DNA from: Platanthera guangdongensis
Lineage: Eukaryota > Streptophyta > Magnoliopsida > Asparagales > Orchidaceae
NCBI GenBank assembly: GCA_039583875.1
Contig: CM077150.1
Location: 190,096,375-190,160,374, forward strand
Length of the DNA: 64,000 nt
Direction of reading: 5' to 3'
The position numbers and the translations under genes are program-made. Positions 11,023 to 22,572 of the stretch are shown piece after piece; the stretch's first letter is position 1, and each line of letters opens with the position of its first letter. Below the pieces are notes generated by a model that searched no databases, was not told the DNA's origin, and worked only from the letters and a program-made list of their open reading frames with translations.

Positions 11023-12130
11023 CAACTCCCGAACCAACCGCTCGTCATGGACCGACAGCCAATTGTCTTGAGCTGGGGCACTGCAGCTCAACGCGTACAC
11101 AACTGCATTGCCTTTACCAGACACGTAGTGGATCTTGAACCCATACAAGTAGTGCCTCCACAGATTCAAGGCAAAAATCCCGACCGCTAACTCCAAGTCA
11201 TGGACTGGATAATTCCTCTCGTTCACTTTCAGCTGTCTCGTGCCATAGGATATAACGCTTCCATGCTGCAGTAGCACACAACCCAACCCACTGCTAGAAG
11301 CATCGCTATAGATTTCAAAGCCTTCGGTCCCACTCGGCGAACTCAGCATAGGTGCAGTGATCAACTGACACTTCAACTTCTCAAAAGCTCGCGCGCACTC
11401 CGGCGTCCAAACGAACTTCTGCTCTTTCCTCGTCAAAGTAGTGAGGGGTAATGCTATCCGCGAGAAGTTCTCCACGAAGCGCCTGTAATAGCCAGTAAGC
11501 CCCAAAAAGCTCCGGATTTCTGCTACCGTAGAAAGTACTGACCACTCCCGTATCACAACAATCTTCGCTGGATCCACCATAATGCCCTCTCCACTTACTA
11601 TATGACCAAGGAACGCCACTGAGGATAACCAAAACTCACATTTGGAGAACTTGGCATACAATTGATTCCTCCTCAGCATCTCCAGCACCAAATGCAGATG
11701 CTTAAAGTGATCCTCCTCACTTTGCGAGTACACCAAAATATCGTCGATGAAGACGATCAAAAAATGGTCCAAGTACTCCCTGAATGTCCTGTTCATGAAA
11801 TCCATGAACACCGACGGCGCATTAGTCAGCCCAAACGGTATGACCGTAAACTCGTAATGCTCGTATCTTGCACTGAACGCTGTCTTAGGGATATCACTCT
11901 CCCTTATTCTCAGCTGATAGTAACCGGACTTAAGATCCAACTTTGAGTACACCGTCGACCCGACCAACTGATCGAATAGATCATCAATCCTCGGGATCAG
12001 GTACTTGTTCTTCTCCGTTAGCTTGTTCAGCTCTTGATAATCAATACAAATTCTCAAGCTTCCGTCCTTCTTCTTCACAAAAAGAACCGGTGCGCTCCAA
12101 GGCGACGAACTTGGACGCACACAACTTAAT
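11023..12130 (-). pseudogene. pol: CHR-2 reverse transcriptase and RNase H
   Basis: This is open for about 370 codons from [21 protein letters not shown] to the COP-C junction. It contains [23 protein letters not shown], the catalytic [10 protein letters not shown] box, the thumb ([11 protein letters not shown]) and RNase H ([23 protein letters not shown]). The tether after RNase H ([14 protein letters not shown]) stops at COP-C and resumes at 6385. Relative to CHR-3 and CHR-4, part of the RNase H around 11085-11120 is missing: the protein jumps from [14 protein letters not shown] to ALSCSAPAQ, so the TDHKSL block is deleted. The COP-C LTR continues the frame artificially at the end. Confidence 0.9.
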
Positions 12131-13570
12131 CCAACAACTCTTGAAGTTGCACCTTCAGCTCCGCCATCTCCTTAGGCGCTAACCGATACGAAGAGCGTAA
12201 TACTGATTTGGCATCACACCGAACCGCCTTAACCATCTGAAGAGCAGACATCAACGTCATGCTCGACCCCTTTCAAGCCTACAAATGTCATATCACGACC
12301 AGTTTCCCAACTTGACTTCCTTGCGATAGTAACGACGCTTGTGAGTCAAACTCTTGACTCCCAATCTGCACCTAAACATAACAGATTCTACTCGCGCGCA
12401 TTGAGCATCATTAAACAACAACACATCCAATTTGTCTTTGGCCATCGAAGGAGGTACTCCGACGCGCAATATGAATCCTTTGGTTACGCGAAGCTCTCTA
12501 AGCGAACGGTGCTCTCGCTGAATTAATCAAAAATTAGAACAAAGCTTAGTACAAATAATTCTAAGCTAACATGCACAAGCGCAACAAGTATTTAAAGCTA
12601 AACTGCTATAACCTTAAGCCGTAAATATCATCACGACAGCGTGCATCTTCTCAGACTTGGGACGTGTGCTCCAGCAGTCTCGGGCAAAGTGCCACGACTT
12701 TCCACAATTAAAGCATGCGCCCGAGGTTCGACTCGTAGTCGCCCCAGAAGCACCAGAAGAAGGAGCTAGACCTGAAGTCCTAGCCTTCTTATACCACCTA
12801 CGATAATGAGACTTTAAGGAGTTCGACATTTTGAACTCCGTCTTCTGCATATCTAAGTCTTTGCTTCCTTAGATTCGATTCAGATCTCTGGCACTTTGTC
12901 CTATACCTGCTCCTGACATAGCTTTCTTTAACTTCGAAGCACCATTCCGACAATCTTAGGCAAAGTAACCTTCCTTGCCACAAGAATGACAGTTGTAAGT
13001 GACTTTGCTAGTCGATGATCCAGCCCCCTTTTTCAGCGTTCCGCAGGATGTACCTCTTATGGGGCTTGCAGAGTTCGATACTCTGCTCACTGGAATCTGG
13101 TGAGTCTTCCTCAAATCTACTTCCAAAGCTCTAGCCGACTCCACCAATGCTCGGAATCCTAATAGTTTTGGTCCTAGCAGTAGAATTCGCAGCTCGCTAC
13201 GCAGACCATTATAGAATCTACCAACTATAGACTACTCGTTCTCCAACTCAAAGCATGGGTAGCGACTTATCATAAGAAACACCTTCAAGTACTCATCAAC
13301 TGAGTGCGTACCACGCACTAAGAATATATTCAACTGCTGACATGATGACCCTCTTAATGTTATTTGATCCAACACACAACCTGACATTGAAGCCATCTCA
13401 GGGGAAAAGGGTTGCACATTGCTACCCTGCTGTACATTAGTCACAGTGAACACCGCTTCAACGATCCTTCTTATGGTTTCAAACGAAGGAAGGGTCTCAA
13501 GCACGTCGCTGGATGCACTATAATCCTCAGAAACTGGATGTTCTAACGGCCCTGCGGCACTACGGGTCAC
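12131..13570 (-). pseudogene. gag: CHR-2 gag and protease remnants, with an extra zinc knuckle
   Basis: Several broken frames are visible on the minus strand. The N-terminal piece at 13232-13570 matches gag of CHR-1 and CHR-3 (PSFETIRRIVEAVF, DEYLKVF). Two separate zinc knuckles follow: CHSCGKEGYFA near 12956-13000 and CFNCGKSWHFARDC near 12670-12720. CHR-3 has only the second. The stretch between them (about 12850-12980) is not in CHR-3, so gag may be a mosaic. At 12240-12480 the protease region aligns with CHR-3, but about 75 bases are deleted, including the block that encodes GMDWL. Confidence 0.7.
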
Positions 13571-13796
13571 CTATAGTCGTACAAAACACCATTAAGTGAC
13601 CAAACAAAATTGCAAAAAGCAATTATAGGAACACGCAGGTTCCTCAAACACATGTATTTTCATTCCTAAGTGGACATTCATGGGTTCTTTTGATGTTATA
13701 ACGATGACGCACATACATGTGCTCACCACCCCTTAAAAAGAATTCGTCCACAAATTTAGTTTAAGCCCGACCAAAACCAGTAGTCTGATACTAAAT
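13571..13796 (-). promoter_or_regulatory. CHR-2 leader and mutated primer-binding site
   Basis: This is the non-coding leader between the 5' LTR and gag. At 13784-13793 the minus strand reads TAGTATCAGA, the tRNA-Met primer site with one mismatch in its second base, three bases from the LTR. I see no other feature. Confidence 0.7.
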
Positions 13797-16060
13797 TGTA
13801 ACACCCCCTATCCGTCGTATAGCATATAACAGTAGGTTTGGCCGTTGCCCGACGTCATATACCACAGACAGACCGGGTGGTTACTCAATGAAATACCATC
13901 CAACTAATTACCAAGGTCCTACACAGAGCCATTCTAGCGGAAGCAATTATTAAAAGTTGCAAAATAAAGAACCCAGCCACAAGCATGAATGTCCACTACA
14001 AAACCTAATATGAATGAAGTACAATACACCAGTACAATGGACTGAAGGCCTTACAAATGTTTACTCGAATAAAATGTGTCTTGCATACCACGGCACGCAG
14101 GCCGGTCACACATGAATAAACAAGAAAACACTCAAAATTTGGCCTTCGACGGCCGGATCAGCAACATGGGCTTTTGCCTGCTATTTACCACTTGGTCCTG
14201 CAGCACCTGCAAGCAACAATCCACCGCAATGGTGGCAAACAAAAGCAACAGTCAGTTATGTTGACCAAATTATAACGATCCCGCCCCCAAACTGGTGGCG
14301 GTGATGCTCCTTCCTTGCACTTTATTAGCATAACCAAGCATTATATAGTAATAACAATACATCACAGTCGTAGGCATGCACGGCCACACACCCTGTGCTC
14401 TCAGGACACATTCTCAGTGAACCCGGTGAAAACCGCGGTCCCACCACCGCCACTTGGACGGCACAACTCGTGAGCATTTGAGTCTTTTAGGCAGAAGTTA
14501 TGACACTTAAAATCATCAACAACCTATAGGCAGAAGTCATGACACTTAAAATCATCAACAGCCAAAGACCCGACCTATATTCCCTCGGTAGGCCTGAAAG
14601 ACCGAACAACATAGAGCAGGAACGGTTCCACTCAACCCATTGCTCACTTGCCATGACAATTAAAATCATCGCCACGGGTTATGCTTCCCCAAAGCCCGTG
14701 AATCGAACACGCAAAATTACATAACCCAGTTATGTACAAGTTGGCTCCCATGCCACCAAGGAGGCAGAATCACACATCTACCCAGTTTTCCTGGTACACC
14801 TCGAGGTTAGTCCCCAAGGATCCCTGTTACAATCTACCACGTAGAAAACCAGAAAAACAACCAATTGCACGGAGTCTTCTCCGGCCATTAATGCAATGCA
14901 ACATCACCGATCCAGACCAACTTGTTCGGGTAGGCTTCACACATCATGCCTATGTCCATTCTCAATTACAGACTCTACATGTACACAACGGGGACTATTC
15001 ATGTCTACCCGAAGGAACGCCTCAACTCACCGCAAACTCGCGAGAGCGGGCTTCCTATGCAAAGGAAAAGAGGACTTCATGTGTCCTAGGATGAGAATCA
15101 TTACCCTAGCATTTTTCCTTGGCGCCATGGAAATGTATGCGGATGAAAAGCACCGCAATCTCCTTGCCTCCGTAGATCTGTAGTTGGCTCGCGATTTGGA
15201 GCCCCGAAGCTCCGCCGGTGACCGGATCTAGCCTTCTTCTTCTTCCTTTCTCTCCCCTCTCTCTATATATTTAGAAAGAGAACGGTAGGTTGAAATGAAG
15301 GATTTCCAACCCTATTCTCGGGTATATCTCACCAGGAACAACCCCCAGCCGTCGGATCCCAAAATAAGGAAACGAACGGCCACGATCTAGATCTAAAATG
15401 CAAAATCTGGGCCGAACACGGCCTGTGACACGCCCGTGTCCAAGGCCGTGTTCCCAAATTGTCGTCGAACCAGACGCGTCCCAAAAGCACACGGGCACCC
15501 GACATGCCCGTGTTTGACTTGACATGCCCGTGTAATACAGTACACGCCCGTGTTCACGGGCGTGTTCCTCCATCGACACAGGACCAACACCAACCCGAGA
15601 CATACACGGGTCTTGGACATGCCCGTGTCCTATTTGACATGGTCGTATCATACCCGAACACGCCTGGGATCCAGGCAGTGTTCATTGTTTAGACACTTCG
15701 TCTCGACACTTCGTCTCGACACTTCGTCTCGACACTTCGTTGACCACCTGACACGGCCTTGGGCACGCCCGTGTCCTAGGATGTGTTCCCTGTCTCGACA
15801 CATCGTCGAGCAAAAATGTCGACTTCCCGGGTAGATCGTCGACACGAGCTCGACACGCCCTGGGACACGTCCGTGACTCAGGCCGTGTTTGCTACTCCAC
15901 GATCGTTGACTCCAAAATTCGTCGACCTCTAGGCCAAATCGTCGACCCAAACACAACACGCCCTTGGACACGCCCGTGTCCCAGGCTGTGTGCCCCCTGC
16001 CAAATTCCAAATTTGTCCCAAAACACCACCCATCGCTCTTTTGAGTTTCAGGGCGTTACA
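13797..16060 (-). repeat. CHR-2 5' LTR
   Basis: This is the partner of 2644-4814, from TGTAACACCCCC to GGGCGTTACA. It is followed by target duplication copy GCCTT at 16061-16065. It has four tandem CTCGACACTTCGT units near 15692-15741 where the other copy has three, and the GACAC-GCCC-GTGTC array at 15415-15990. The CT-rich stretch with TATATA near 15255-15275 is a possible TATA region, but weak. Confidence 0.92.
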
Positions 16061-17860
16061 GCCTTACAGGTTGCTCTTTTCAAATATATATAATTTCATA
16101 CATCGGCACGCAGGCCGGCCACACATGAAATCCAAGCATTCTTCGCACAGCCTTCGAGGGCCTTAAGTAGTAAGCCTTGATTCCGCTCAATGCAATTCAA
16201 TTCCCCAACACCTACAAATAGTCATCCACCCCAAGAGTGGTAAACGAGCAACTATCAGTATTAGCTGACCAATTATAATGACCCTACCCCTTGCCCGAGG
16301 CAGTGGTTCCTTCCTTGTATGCATTACCATCATAATATCTACCAATCACAACAATGTCACAAATGCTGGTATCCACCAGACACTTCGTGCACTCAGGGTA
16401 CCTTATTGGTGTACTGGATATACCAGTCCTCCACAGCCGATCAGAGGTTTTTAACGTGTTGGTTCACCGGTGCTAGTCCAACAATCCCGCAGGCTGGCGA
16501 CATTCCGTCCATCCGACTCAGAGGTACTAACCTCATAGCAAACATGAGCAGATCGACCCACCCTAGTGGTGTAGCAAGCAGGGTTTATCTATGCTCCCCA
16601 GGCATTACCACCAATCGGCCTCCCATCCTAATACAGATTGACCCACCCTAGTGGAGTAGCAAGCTGGGTTTCACTCGGCTCCCCAGGCATTGCCACCAAT
16701 CGACCCTCAACTAATACAGATCAACCCACCCTTGTGGTGTAGCAAGCCGGGTTTATCCCGCGCTCCCCAGGCGTTGCTACCAATTGACCTCTCAAAACAA
16801 CCAGGAGCTTTCGCAAAGCATCCAGGATCAACATCCATACATCCATACATCCATAAAACAGAGGCCACACATATATCTTACACAGCATAAAATCCACGGA
16901 GTCTTTTCCGGTTTACCCATAACCATCACCAATCCACACTAACCATCCAGATGGGCATCACACAGCATGCCTATGCCGTACTACACCCTTCCGGCTCTAG
17001 ATGTAGACTCAACCAAGGAATCACTTATGATATCCACCTCTTGGCGGAGGATTCCATGCATATGCATAACGAAAGGACTTCGATGTCCAAGAAGGAGATC
17101 GTTACCCTTGCAGATCACTTTGGAGCCATGAACTAGTCAGATGGAAATAACCGCCTCGACTTTGTCTTCACGAATCCAAACTCGGATCTTGATTCTGCAC
17201 TCCGCAGTTCCTCCAGCAGCTGGTTTCCTCTTTCCTCCTATCCTTCCCTTGCTCTCTATCTCTCTTGAGAATAAGGAGAAGGAATTAAATGAAGGACTTG
17301 ATCCCTCATTCTCGGCCTTTTATCCACTGGGAAGGGGCCTGGACCCTTGAATCCAGGATAAGGAAAACCAACGGCTCTGATTTGCCCAGAAAAAGGCTGA
17401 ATACGGCCTAACACGCCCTATGACATGCTTGTGTCACAGGCCGTGTCCCTTAAGCAGCACACAACTAACTCAAATCCAAACAGTACACGGCCGTGTGACA
17501 CGCCTGTGTCAAATGCAACACGCCCATGTCATGGCCGACACGCCGGTGTCGCGAAGCCATGTACCTCACACAACACAACATCAACTCACTCGAGCGGTAC
17601 ACGACCATGGAACACGCCCATGTTCCAGGCCGTGTACCCCAATACACACACGTGTCTCTCAACACACGCATGCCTGGCTAAATCCCGCAAAGGACATGGC
17701 CTGTGACACGCCCATGTCACAGGCCATGTACTCCCCTTGCTTGTCGCTCGACGATTGTTGAGCGCAGTTCGTCGACCTGAGCATGACACGCCCTAGGACA
17801 CGCCCGTGTCCCAGGCCGTGTCACTCAACCTAGACTGAAATTGGGATTTGGTGTGTTACA
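16061..17860 (-). repeat. CHR-1 5' LTR, second piece
   Basis: This continues the LTR begun at 2386. The split motif GGCCTT/AC is rejoined and the following block (GGCACGCAGGCCGGCCACAC) also occurs at the same place in the CHR-2 and CHR-3 LTRs. It ends GTGTGTTACA at 17860. The inverted-repeat array is at 17395-17830. Confidence 0.85.
16555..16795. repeat. Three tandem 85-bp repeats inside the CHR-1 LTR
   Basis: The units begin GACCCACCCTAGTGG near 16555, 16640 and 16723, and each continues with GTAGCAAGC...GGGTTT and CTCCCCAGGC. They differ by several substitutions. I do not see them in the CHR-2 or CHR-3 LTRs. Confidence 0.85.
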
Positions 17861-20250
17861 ATCAGGAAATTCTTATTATTGTTTTCTATATGGACTTTCT
17901 GGATATTTCCAAATTCCTATAGCACCAGAAGATCAGGAGAAAACAACATTCACTTGCCCATTTGGTACCTTTGCCTGTAGACTTATGCCATTCAGTTTAT
18001 GTATGCACTCGCAACTTTCCAAGAGTGCATGTTAGCCATCTTTAATGAATATGTTGAAGATATTATGGAAGTGTTTATGGAAGATTTCTCTGTTTTTGGT
18101 GAATCGTTTGATGTGTGTTTGAATAATTTAGAGAAAGTTCTCAGGAGGTGTGAGGAAACAAACCTAGTGCTTACTTGGGAGAAGTGTCATTTAATGGTGA
18201 AAGAAGGGTTAGTACTTGGTCATAAAATCTCAAGCCAAGGAATTCAAGTAGATAGAGCGAAAATTGAAACCATAGAAAAGTTACCACCACCAACCTCCGT
18301 TAAGGCAGTGAGAAGTTACTTAGGACACACTGGAATTTATCGCTGGTTTATTAAGGACTTCTCTAAAATCGCTAAATCACTTACTAGGCTTTTAGAAAAA
18401 GACACACCTTTTATTTTTGAACAAGAGTGTCTACATGCCTTTGAGTTCTTAAAAGAAAGATTAATTAATTCTTTGATTATGATCGCACCCGATTTTACTT
18501 AGCCATTCGAGATTATGTGTGACACTAGTAGTTTTGCAGTAGGAGCTATGTTTGGACAACGCCAAAACAAATACTTCCACCTATATATTATGCTAGCAAA
18601 ACACTTGATAATGCGTGGGAGAATTATACAACTACGGAAAAAGAACTTCTAGCAGTGGTATTTGCCTTTGATAAATTTAGATCCTTTTTAACATTGTCCA
18701 AGGTGGTAGTATACACAGATCACTTTGCCCTTAGATATTTTCTAGCCAAAGCGGAAGCAAAGCCTCGTTTAATCCGTTGGGTTCTTTTATTGCAAGAATT
18801 TGATTTGGAAATTAGGGATAAACGAGGAGCAGAAAACTTAGCAGCAGACAATCTCTCATGTTTAGAAAATCCACTGCGAGCAATGTTAGATGAATCTGAG
18901 ATTTCTGATACATTCCCTGAGGAATCATTATTTTCCTTACCTACAAATATAAATCTTGATTATCCATGATTTGCCGATTATGCAAACTATCTTTTGGCTA
19001 AGGTCCTTCCAAAAGAATTTTCATATCAGCAGAAAAAGAAATTTTTCTCTGACTTGAAATATTACTTCTGGGAGGACCCCTTTCTATTTCAAATATGTGC
19101 AGATTCTGTTATACGAAGGTGTGTATCAGTGGAGGATGGTTGGAGAATCCTGCAGTAGTGTCATTCAGGTCCTGCTGGTGGTCACTATGGAGCAAATCGC
19201 TCTGCAAATAAGGTTCTTGATTGTGGCTTTTATTGGCCCCTTCTATTCAGGAATGCCCAAAGGTATGTGCTTTCATGTGATTCTTGTCAGAAATCAGGTA
19301 ATATTTCTAAATTACATGAAATGCCACAAAACTTTATTCTTGCATGTGAAGTATTCGGTGTGTGGGGGATTGACTTTATAGGACCGTTTCCATTTTATTA
19401 CGGGAATAAATATATTTTGGTAGTTGTAGATTATGTATCAAAGTGGGTTGAAGCACAAGCTTTGCCTACTGATGATAGTAGAGTAGTAATACGATTTTTG
19501 AAAATGTTATTCGCACGATTTGGCACACCACGTGCACCTATTAGTGATAGGGGTTCATATTTTTGTAATCTACAGCTAGATAAAGTATTACAAAAATATG
19601 GAGTTAAACAAAGGATAACCACTACTTATCATCCACAAACTAGTGGTCAAGTTGAAGTTTCCAATAAAGAACATAAGAGGATCATAGAAAAGTCTATAGA
19701 AGGGAATAAGAAGCAATGGTCTAGGAAACTAAATGATTGTTTGTGGGCATATAGGACCGCCTTCAAAACACCTATAGGGACCACCACTTTTAGATTAGTC
19801 TATGGTAAATCTTGTCACCTGCCTATAGAATTAGAACACAAGTCGTATTGGGCAATACGCTCTTTGAATTTTGATACTAATTCTATAGGGGAGAAACTAA
19901 AACTTCAACATAATGAATTAGATGAGTGGAGAACCATGGCTTACGAGAACTCCCAGATTTATAAGGAGAAGACCAAACTATTCCATGACCGTCACCTTCG
20001 CAAACCCAAGACATTCCAAAAAGGTGACCAAGTTCTCCTTTTTAATTCCAGACTGCATTTATTCCCAGGAAAGTTAAGGTCTAAGTGGTCCGGACCCTTC
20101 CAAGTCAAAGAAGTCTTTCCCTACGACACCATCGAGCTAACCCACCCTGAGAAGGGAGATTTTAAAGTTAATGGGCACCGATTAAAACCTTACTACGGTG
20201 TGCTTCCTCAAGACTTCTCTCGTCAAGAAACCTGCCTCCGTCTAGACTAG
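17861..20250 (+). pseudogene. pol: ATH-1 pol: RT (3' part), RNase H, integrase
   Basis: RT resumes at YCFLYGLSGYFQIPIAPEDQ; the usual catalytic Asp before GLSGY is Tyr. The second catalytic box reads VFMEDFSVFG, so Asp to Glu in the FMDD motif. RT is therefore dead. The frame shifts near 18000, 18500 and 18970. RNase H is at about 18500-18969 ([22 protein letters not shown]). The integrase piece 19267-20250 (327 residues) is open and keeps all three acidic residues ([31 protein letters not shown]), then the C-terminal domain ([44 protein letters not shown]). There is no chromodomain, as expected for Athila. Confidence 0.9.
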
Positions 20251-20373
20251 GATTGCGAATAATGTAGTAAATTTTATTTTAAGTTTATAAAATTTTTAGT
20301 AAAATTTTAGTTAATGTTTATCCAAAAATTATTTAATAAAATTCACGTAGGAGGAATTTTTAAATTAGGGGAG
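20251..20373 (+). other. ATH-1 AT-rich spacer after pol
   Basis: This is AT-rich non-coding sequence between the pol stop and the hairpin array. Nothing else is visible. Confidence 0.5.
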
Positions 20374-21012
20374 CACACGGGTAACCACACGCCCGTGTGT
20401 GTTGCCGTGTCCATAACACACCCTTGGGCCCAGCCGTGTACCATATAAAATCAGGAGTAGGTAGCTTCCATCCTGAGCAGTACACGGGTTCACACACACC
20501 GTATGTGTTGCCGTGTCTTCAGCCATCATTTTTTCCCATAAGCACCCGAGCAGGACACGGGTGAACTCACACCAGTGTTAATTCCTGTGTGCATCTACAC
20601 AGGTCGTCACCTGGCCATGATGGAACCCGTGTCATTATTCGACGATGCTTGTCCCTAGAAGGACACGGGTAGTCACCCGGCCGTATGCAGCACTGTGTCT
20701 CGATTAGATGATGTTCATCCCGAGAAGGACATGGCGTGACACCCATCCATGTTCAAACCCGTGTCGCTATTCGATGAAGTGTTTTCCGATAAGGACACGC
20801 GTATCCACTCAGCCGTGTCTTTACCCGTGTGGATTTTAATGCACTGTGCCCGAGAAGGACACGGGTTGATACACGACCGTGTTGTTGGCCGTGTTTGCCT
20901 GACACGCTGCCTTCCCGTGATGTTTGACAACACGTCCCGATGAAACCCGTGTTCACGCAATTAATATTCCCTAACACGGGTTCACACACGGCCGTGTGCG
21001 AACCCGTGTTCT
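20374..21012. repeat. Hairpin tandem array between ATH-1 pol and its third ORF
   Basis: About eight degenerate units, most 65-85 bp, each carry GGACACGGGT, an inner CACACGGCCGTGTG-like palindrome and ACCCGTGT, joined by a linker of the type TCGATGATG...CCCGAGAAGG. Each unit can fold into nested stems. The same ACACGGG/CCCGTGT core is in the ATH-1 LTR (24457-24775) and in the LTRs of CHR-1, CHR-2 and CHR-3. Confidence 0.85.
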
Positions 21013-21123
21013 CCTTCTTTAAATAGGGTCGTGTTCTGGTCATCTTCATCTTCTCCCCTAATTTCCTGCTTCACTTCCTGCACAACACTTGTCTCTAGGG
21101 CCGGTTGAGGTTTATCCTTCAAC

Positions 21124-22572
21124 ATGCATGGATTCGCTTCCTCTCATAGCCATCTTTCCTCCTTGGTAATAATTTTTGGTTTAGGTTTTCATTTAACTCC
21201 TTCTTTCTCTCCACACACTTCTCCAAATTATTGTTCTCCTCCTTTCATTTTCCTCTCCTTTTTCTTCTTCATCATTTTTATAAACAAAAATCCTTGTATT
21301 TGTCCACAGATCATGTCTTCAGGACGAGACCAAGACAGTCGCCATCATCGCCTGGAGCTACAGGCATTGTATACGGAAAGGCACGATGCCACTGTGCCAC
21401 TGGATTTCACCGATGCAGCACACATCAACCGCGACAACCACCTCCAGTCAAAAAAATAACAAGACATCCGATCAATTGACTGGAGCGTCCTAGAGGAGAT
21501 AAATCTAGCGGGAGATGTCACAGAGTTGATATCTGTAGTGGGCTGGGAGCAATTGTTTGCTATCGAGGAGTTAGGTTTTAAGGAACTCACATTAGAGTTC
21601 ATGTAGTCATTTTATTTAAATCTTAGACCTACTCTCACTGAGCACGTACACGTGCACGAGGGGGTCATCTCTTTTCGAGTAGCGGGCACTTTTTACACAC
21701 TCACCCTTCTCTAGTTCACCCAATATTTAGGGGTGTATGAGGACTCATTCCTCTTTAGTGCCACCTACCCCGAGCTTTATTTTGATCTCCCCACTCACGA
21801 CCATGCCAGCATCATCTGGTCCCGGCTTTCTTTTGACTATATTCCATATGAGGACAAGAGGTCTAAGGCCTCCAAGTTGCATTCTCCCACCCTCCACTAC
21901 ATACACCACCTCCTTAGCCATACCTTGAGCGGCCGGGGCGAAAGCTATGGCATTGTTAGTAGGCAGGATCTCCTATATCTTTATAGCATGTCGTCTAGTT
22001 ACCCCATTCATCTGGGTTATATGCTCGCCCATTTCATCCTTCACCGGGCGGATAACTCATGCATAGGGTTTATCTGTGTAGCACGCTACATTACACGCCT
22101 AGTGAAGAATATGAACATTTTCTCATCCCTTCCTCCAATGACAGTGGTCGCGAAGACCGTGCCTATCACGATGGCCAGTCTTTGATCCCTCTTCCTCATC
22201 ACCGCCCGTCAGGGCCGGGGTGGCATTATCTATTCTCTTGCGAGGCGTGGACTACACGCGCATGACGACGATGACGACAAGGTGGACCCTGACCTCGATG
22301 AGCCTCTGGTGCCTCCGTCCCGCTCTACTTACTCTCAGGGTGAGTCTTCTGGTGTCCCTCCTCGACCGCGTTCTCAGTACTCGCGGGAGTTCGAGCACTT
22401 CTTCGAGACCGAGCTCTCGCCACGATTACAACTTATAGAGGCATCGCAGAAGCGGATAGAGGAAGCCATTATTCAGATCAGGGACCACTTGGGGATCTCT
22501 CCAAGACCACCGGTAGCTCCTAGCCCGCCTCACTTCCCCGACGATCAGACCGACCCTCTAGCCTACTTTTGA
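21124..22572 (+). pseudogene. ATH-1 third ORF (Athila ORF1-family protein), broken
   Basis: The likely start is the ATG at 21313 (MSSGRDQDSRHHR); an in-frame ATG at 21124 would add 63 residues encoded by what looks like an intron. Stops occur near 21458, 21605 and 21712. Readable blocks are DWSVLEEINLAGDVTELI, then YEDSFLFSATYPELYFDLP, SKASKLHSPTLHYIHHLLSHTL and GRGESYGIVSRQDLLYLYSM (21733-22185), then a C-terminal piece at 22282-22572 (EFEHFFETELSPRLQLIEASQKRIEEAI). The middle blocks fit my memory of the ATHILA ORF1 family, of unknown function and often found downstream of pol where env would be. I see no convincing signal peptide or transmembrane segment in the core. Confidence 0.75.
21166..21309 (+). 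other. Candidate intron before the ATH-1 third ORF
   Basis: It begins GTAATAATTTTTGG and ends TTTGTCCACAG, is AT/T-rich, 144 bp (a multiple of three) and has a long pyrimidine run at 21236-21275. Splicing would join the ATG at 21124 in frame to the MSSGRD start three bases after the acceptor. A TATA-like TTTAAATA lies at about 21018. This is inference from motifs only. Confidence 0.35.

Larger units (their letters stand above)
2644..16060 (-). mobile_element. CHR-2, Tekay/Del-like chromovirus (Ty3/gypsy)
   Basis: This element has two LTRs (2644-4814 and 13797-16060) and is flanked by the 5-bp target duplication GCCTT (2639-2643 and 16061-16065). Read on the minus strand, the order is 5' LTR, mutated tRNA-Met primer site, gag, protease, RT, RNase H, integrase, chromodomain, polypurine tract and 3' LTR, the order of a chromovirus. 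COP-C (6391-11017) interrupts it between RNase H and integrase. All genes carry stops or frameshifts. The target is the 5' LTR of the related element CHR-1. Confidence 0.93.
1..17860 (-). mobile_element. CHR-1, gag-only Ty3/gypsy LTR element (left end outside window)
   Basis: This element is read on the minus strand. It has the end of its 3' LTR at 1-672, an internal region of only about 1.7 kb (673-2385) and a 5' LTR split by CHR-2 into 2386-2643 and 16061-17860. The last bases at 672 and 17860 are both GTGTTACA, and the LTR tails 1-672 and 17190-17860 are clearly the same sequence. The right side abuts Athila reverse transcriptase sequence, so CHR-1 inserted into ATH-1; its own target duplication (probably ATCAG at 17861-17865) cannot be checked because the left edge is missing. 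LTR blocks shared with CHR-2 and CHR-3 place it in the same chromovirus group, although no pol is left to prove this. With gag but no pol it looks like a non-autonomous TR-GAG type derivative. Confidence 0.85.

Noticed and set aside
19431..19622. Minus-strand ORF of 63 codons within ATH-1 integrase, and similar minus-strand ORFs at 20715-21049.
   Set aside because: Antisense shadows of the integrase and of the hairpin array.
21124..21312. Transmembrane segment (run of Phe/Ile) at the start of the ATH-1 third ORF, suggesting an envelope.
   Set aside because: The run is encoded by the pyrimidine tract of a probable intron and precedes the more likely ATG at 21313.
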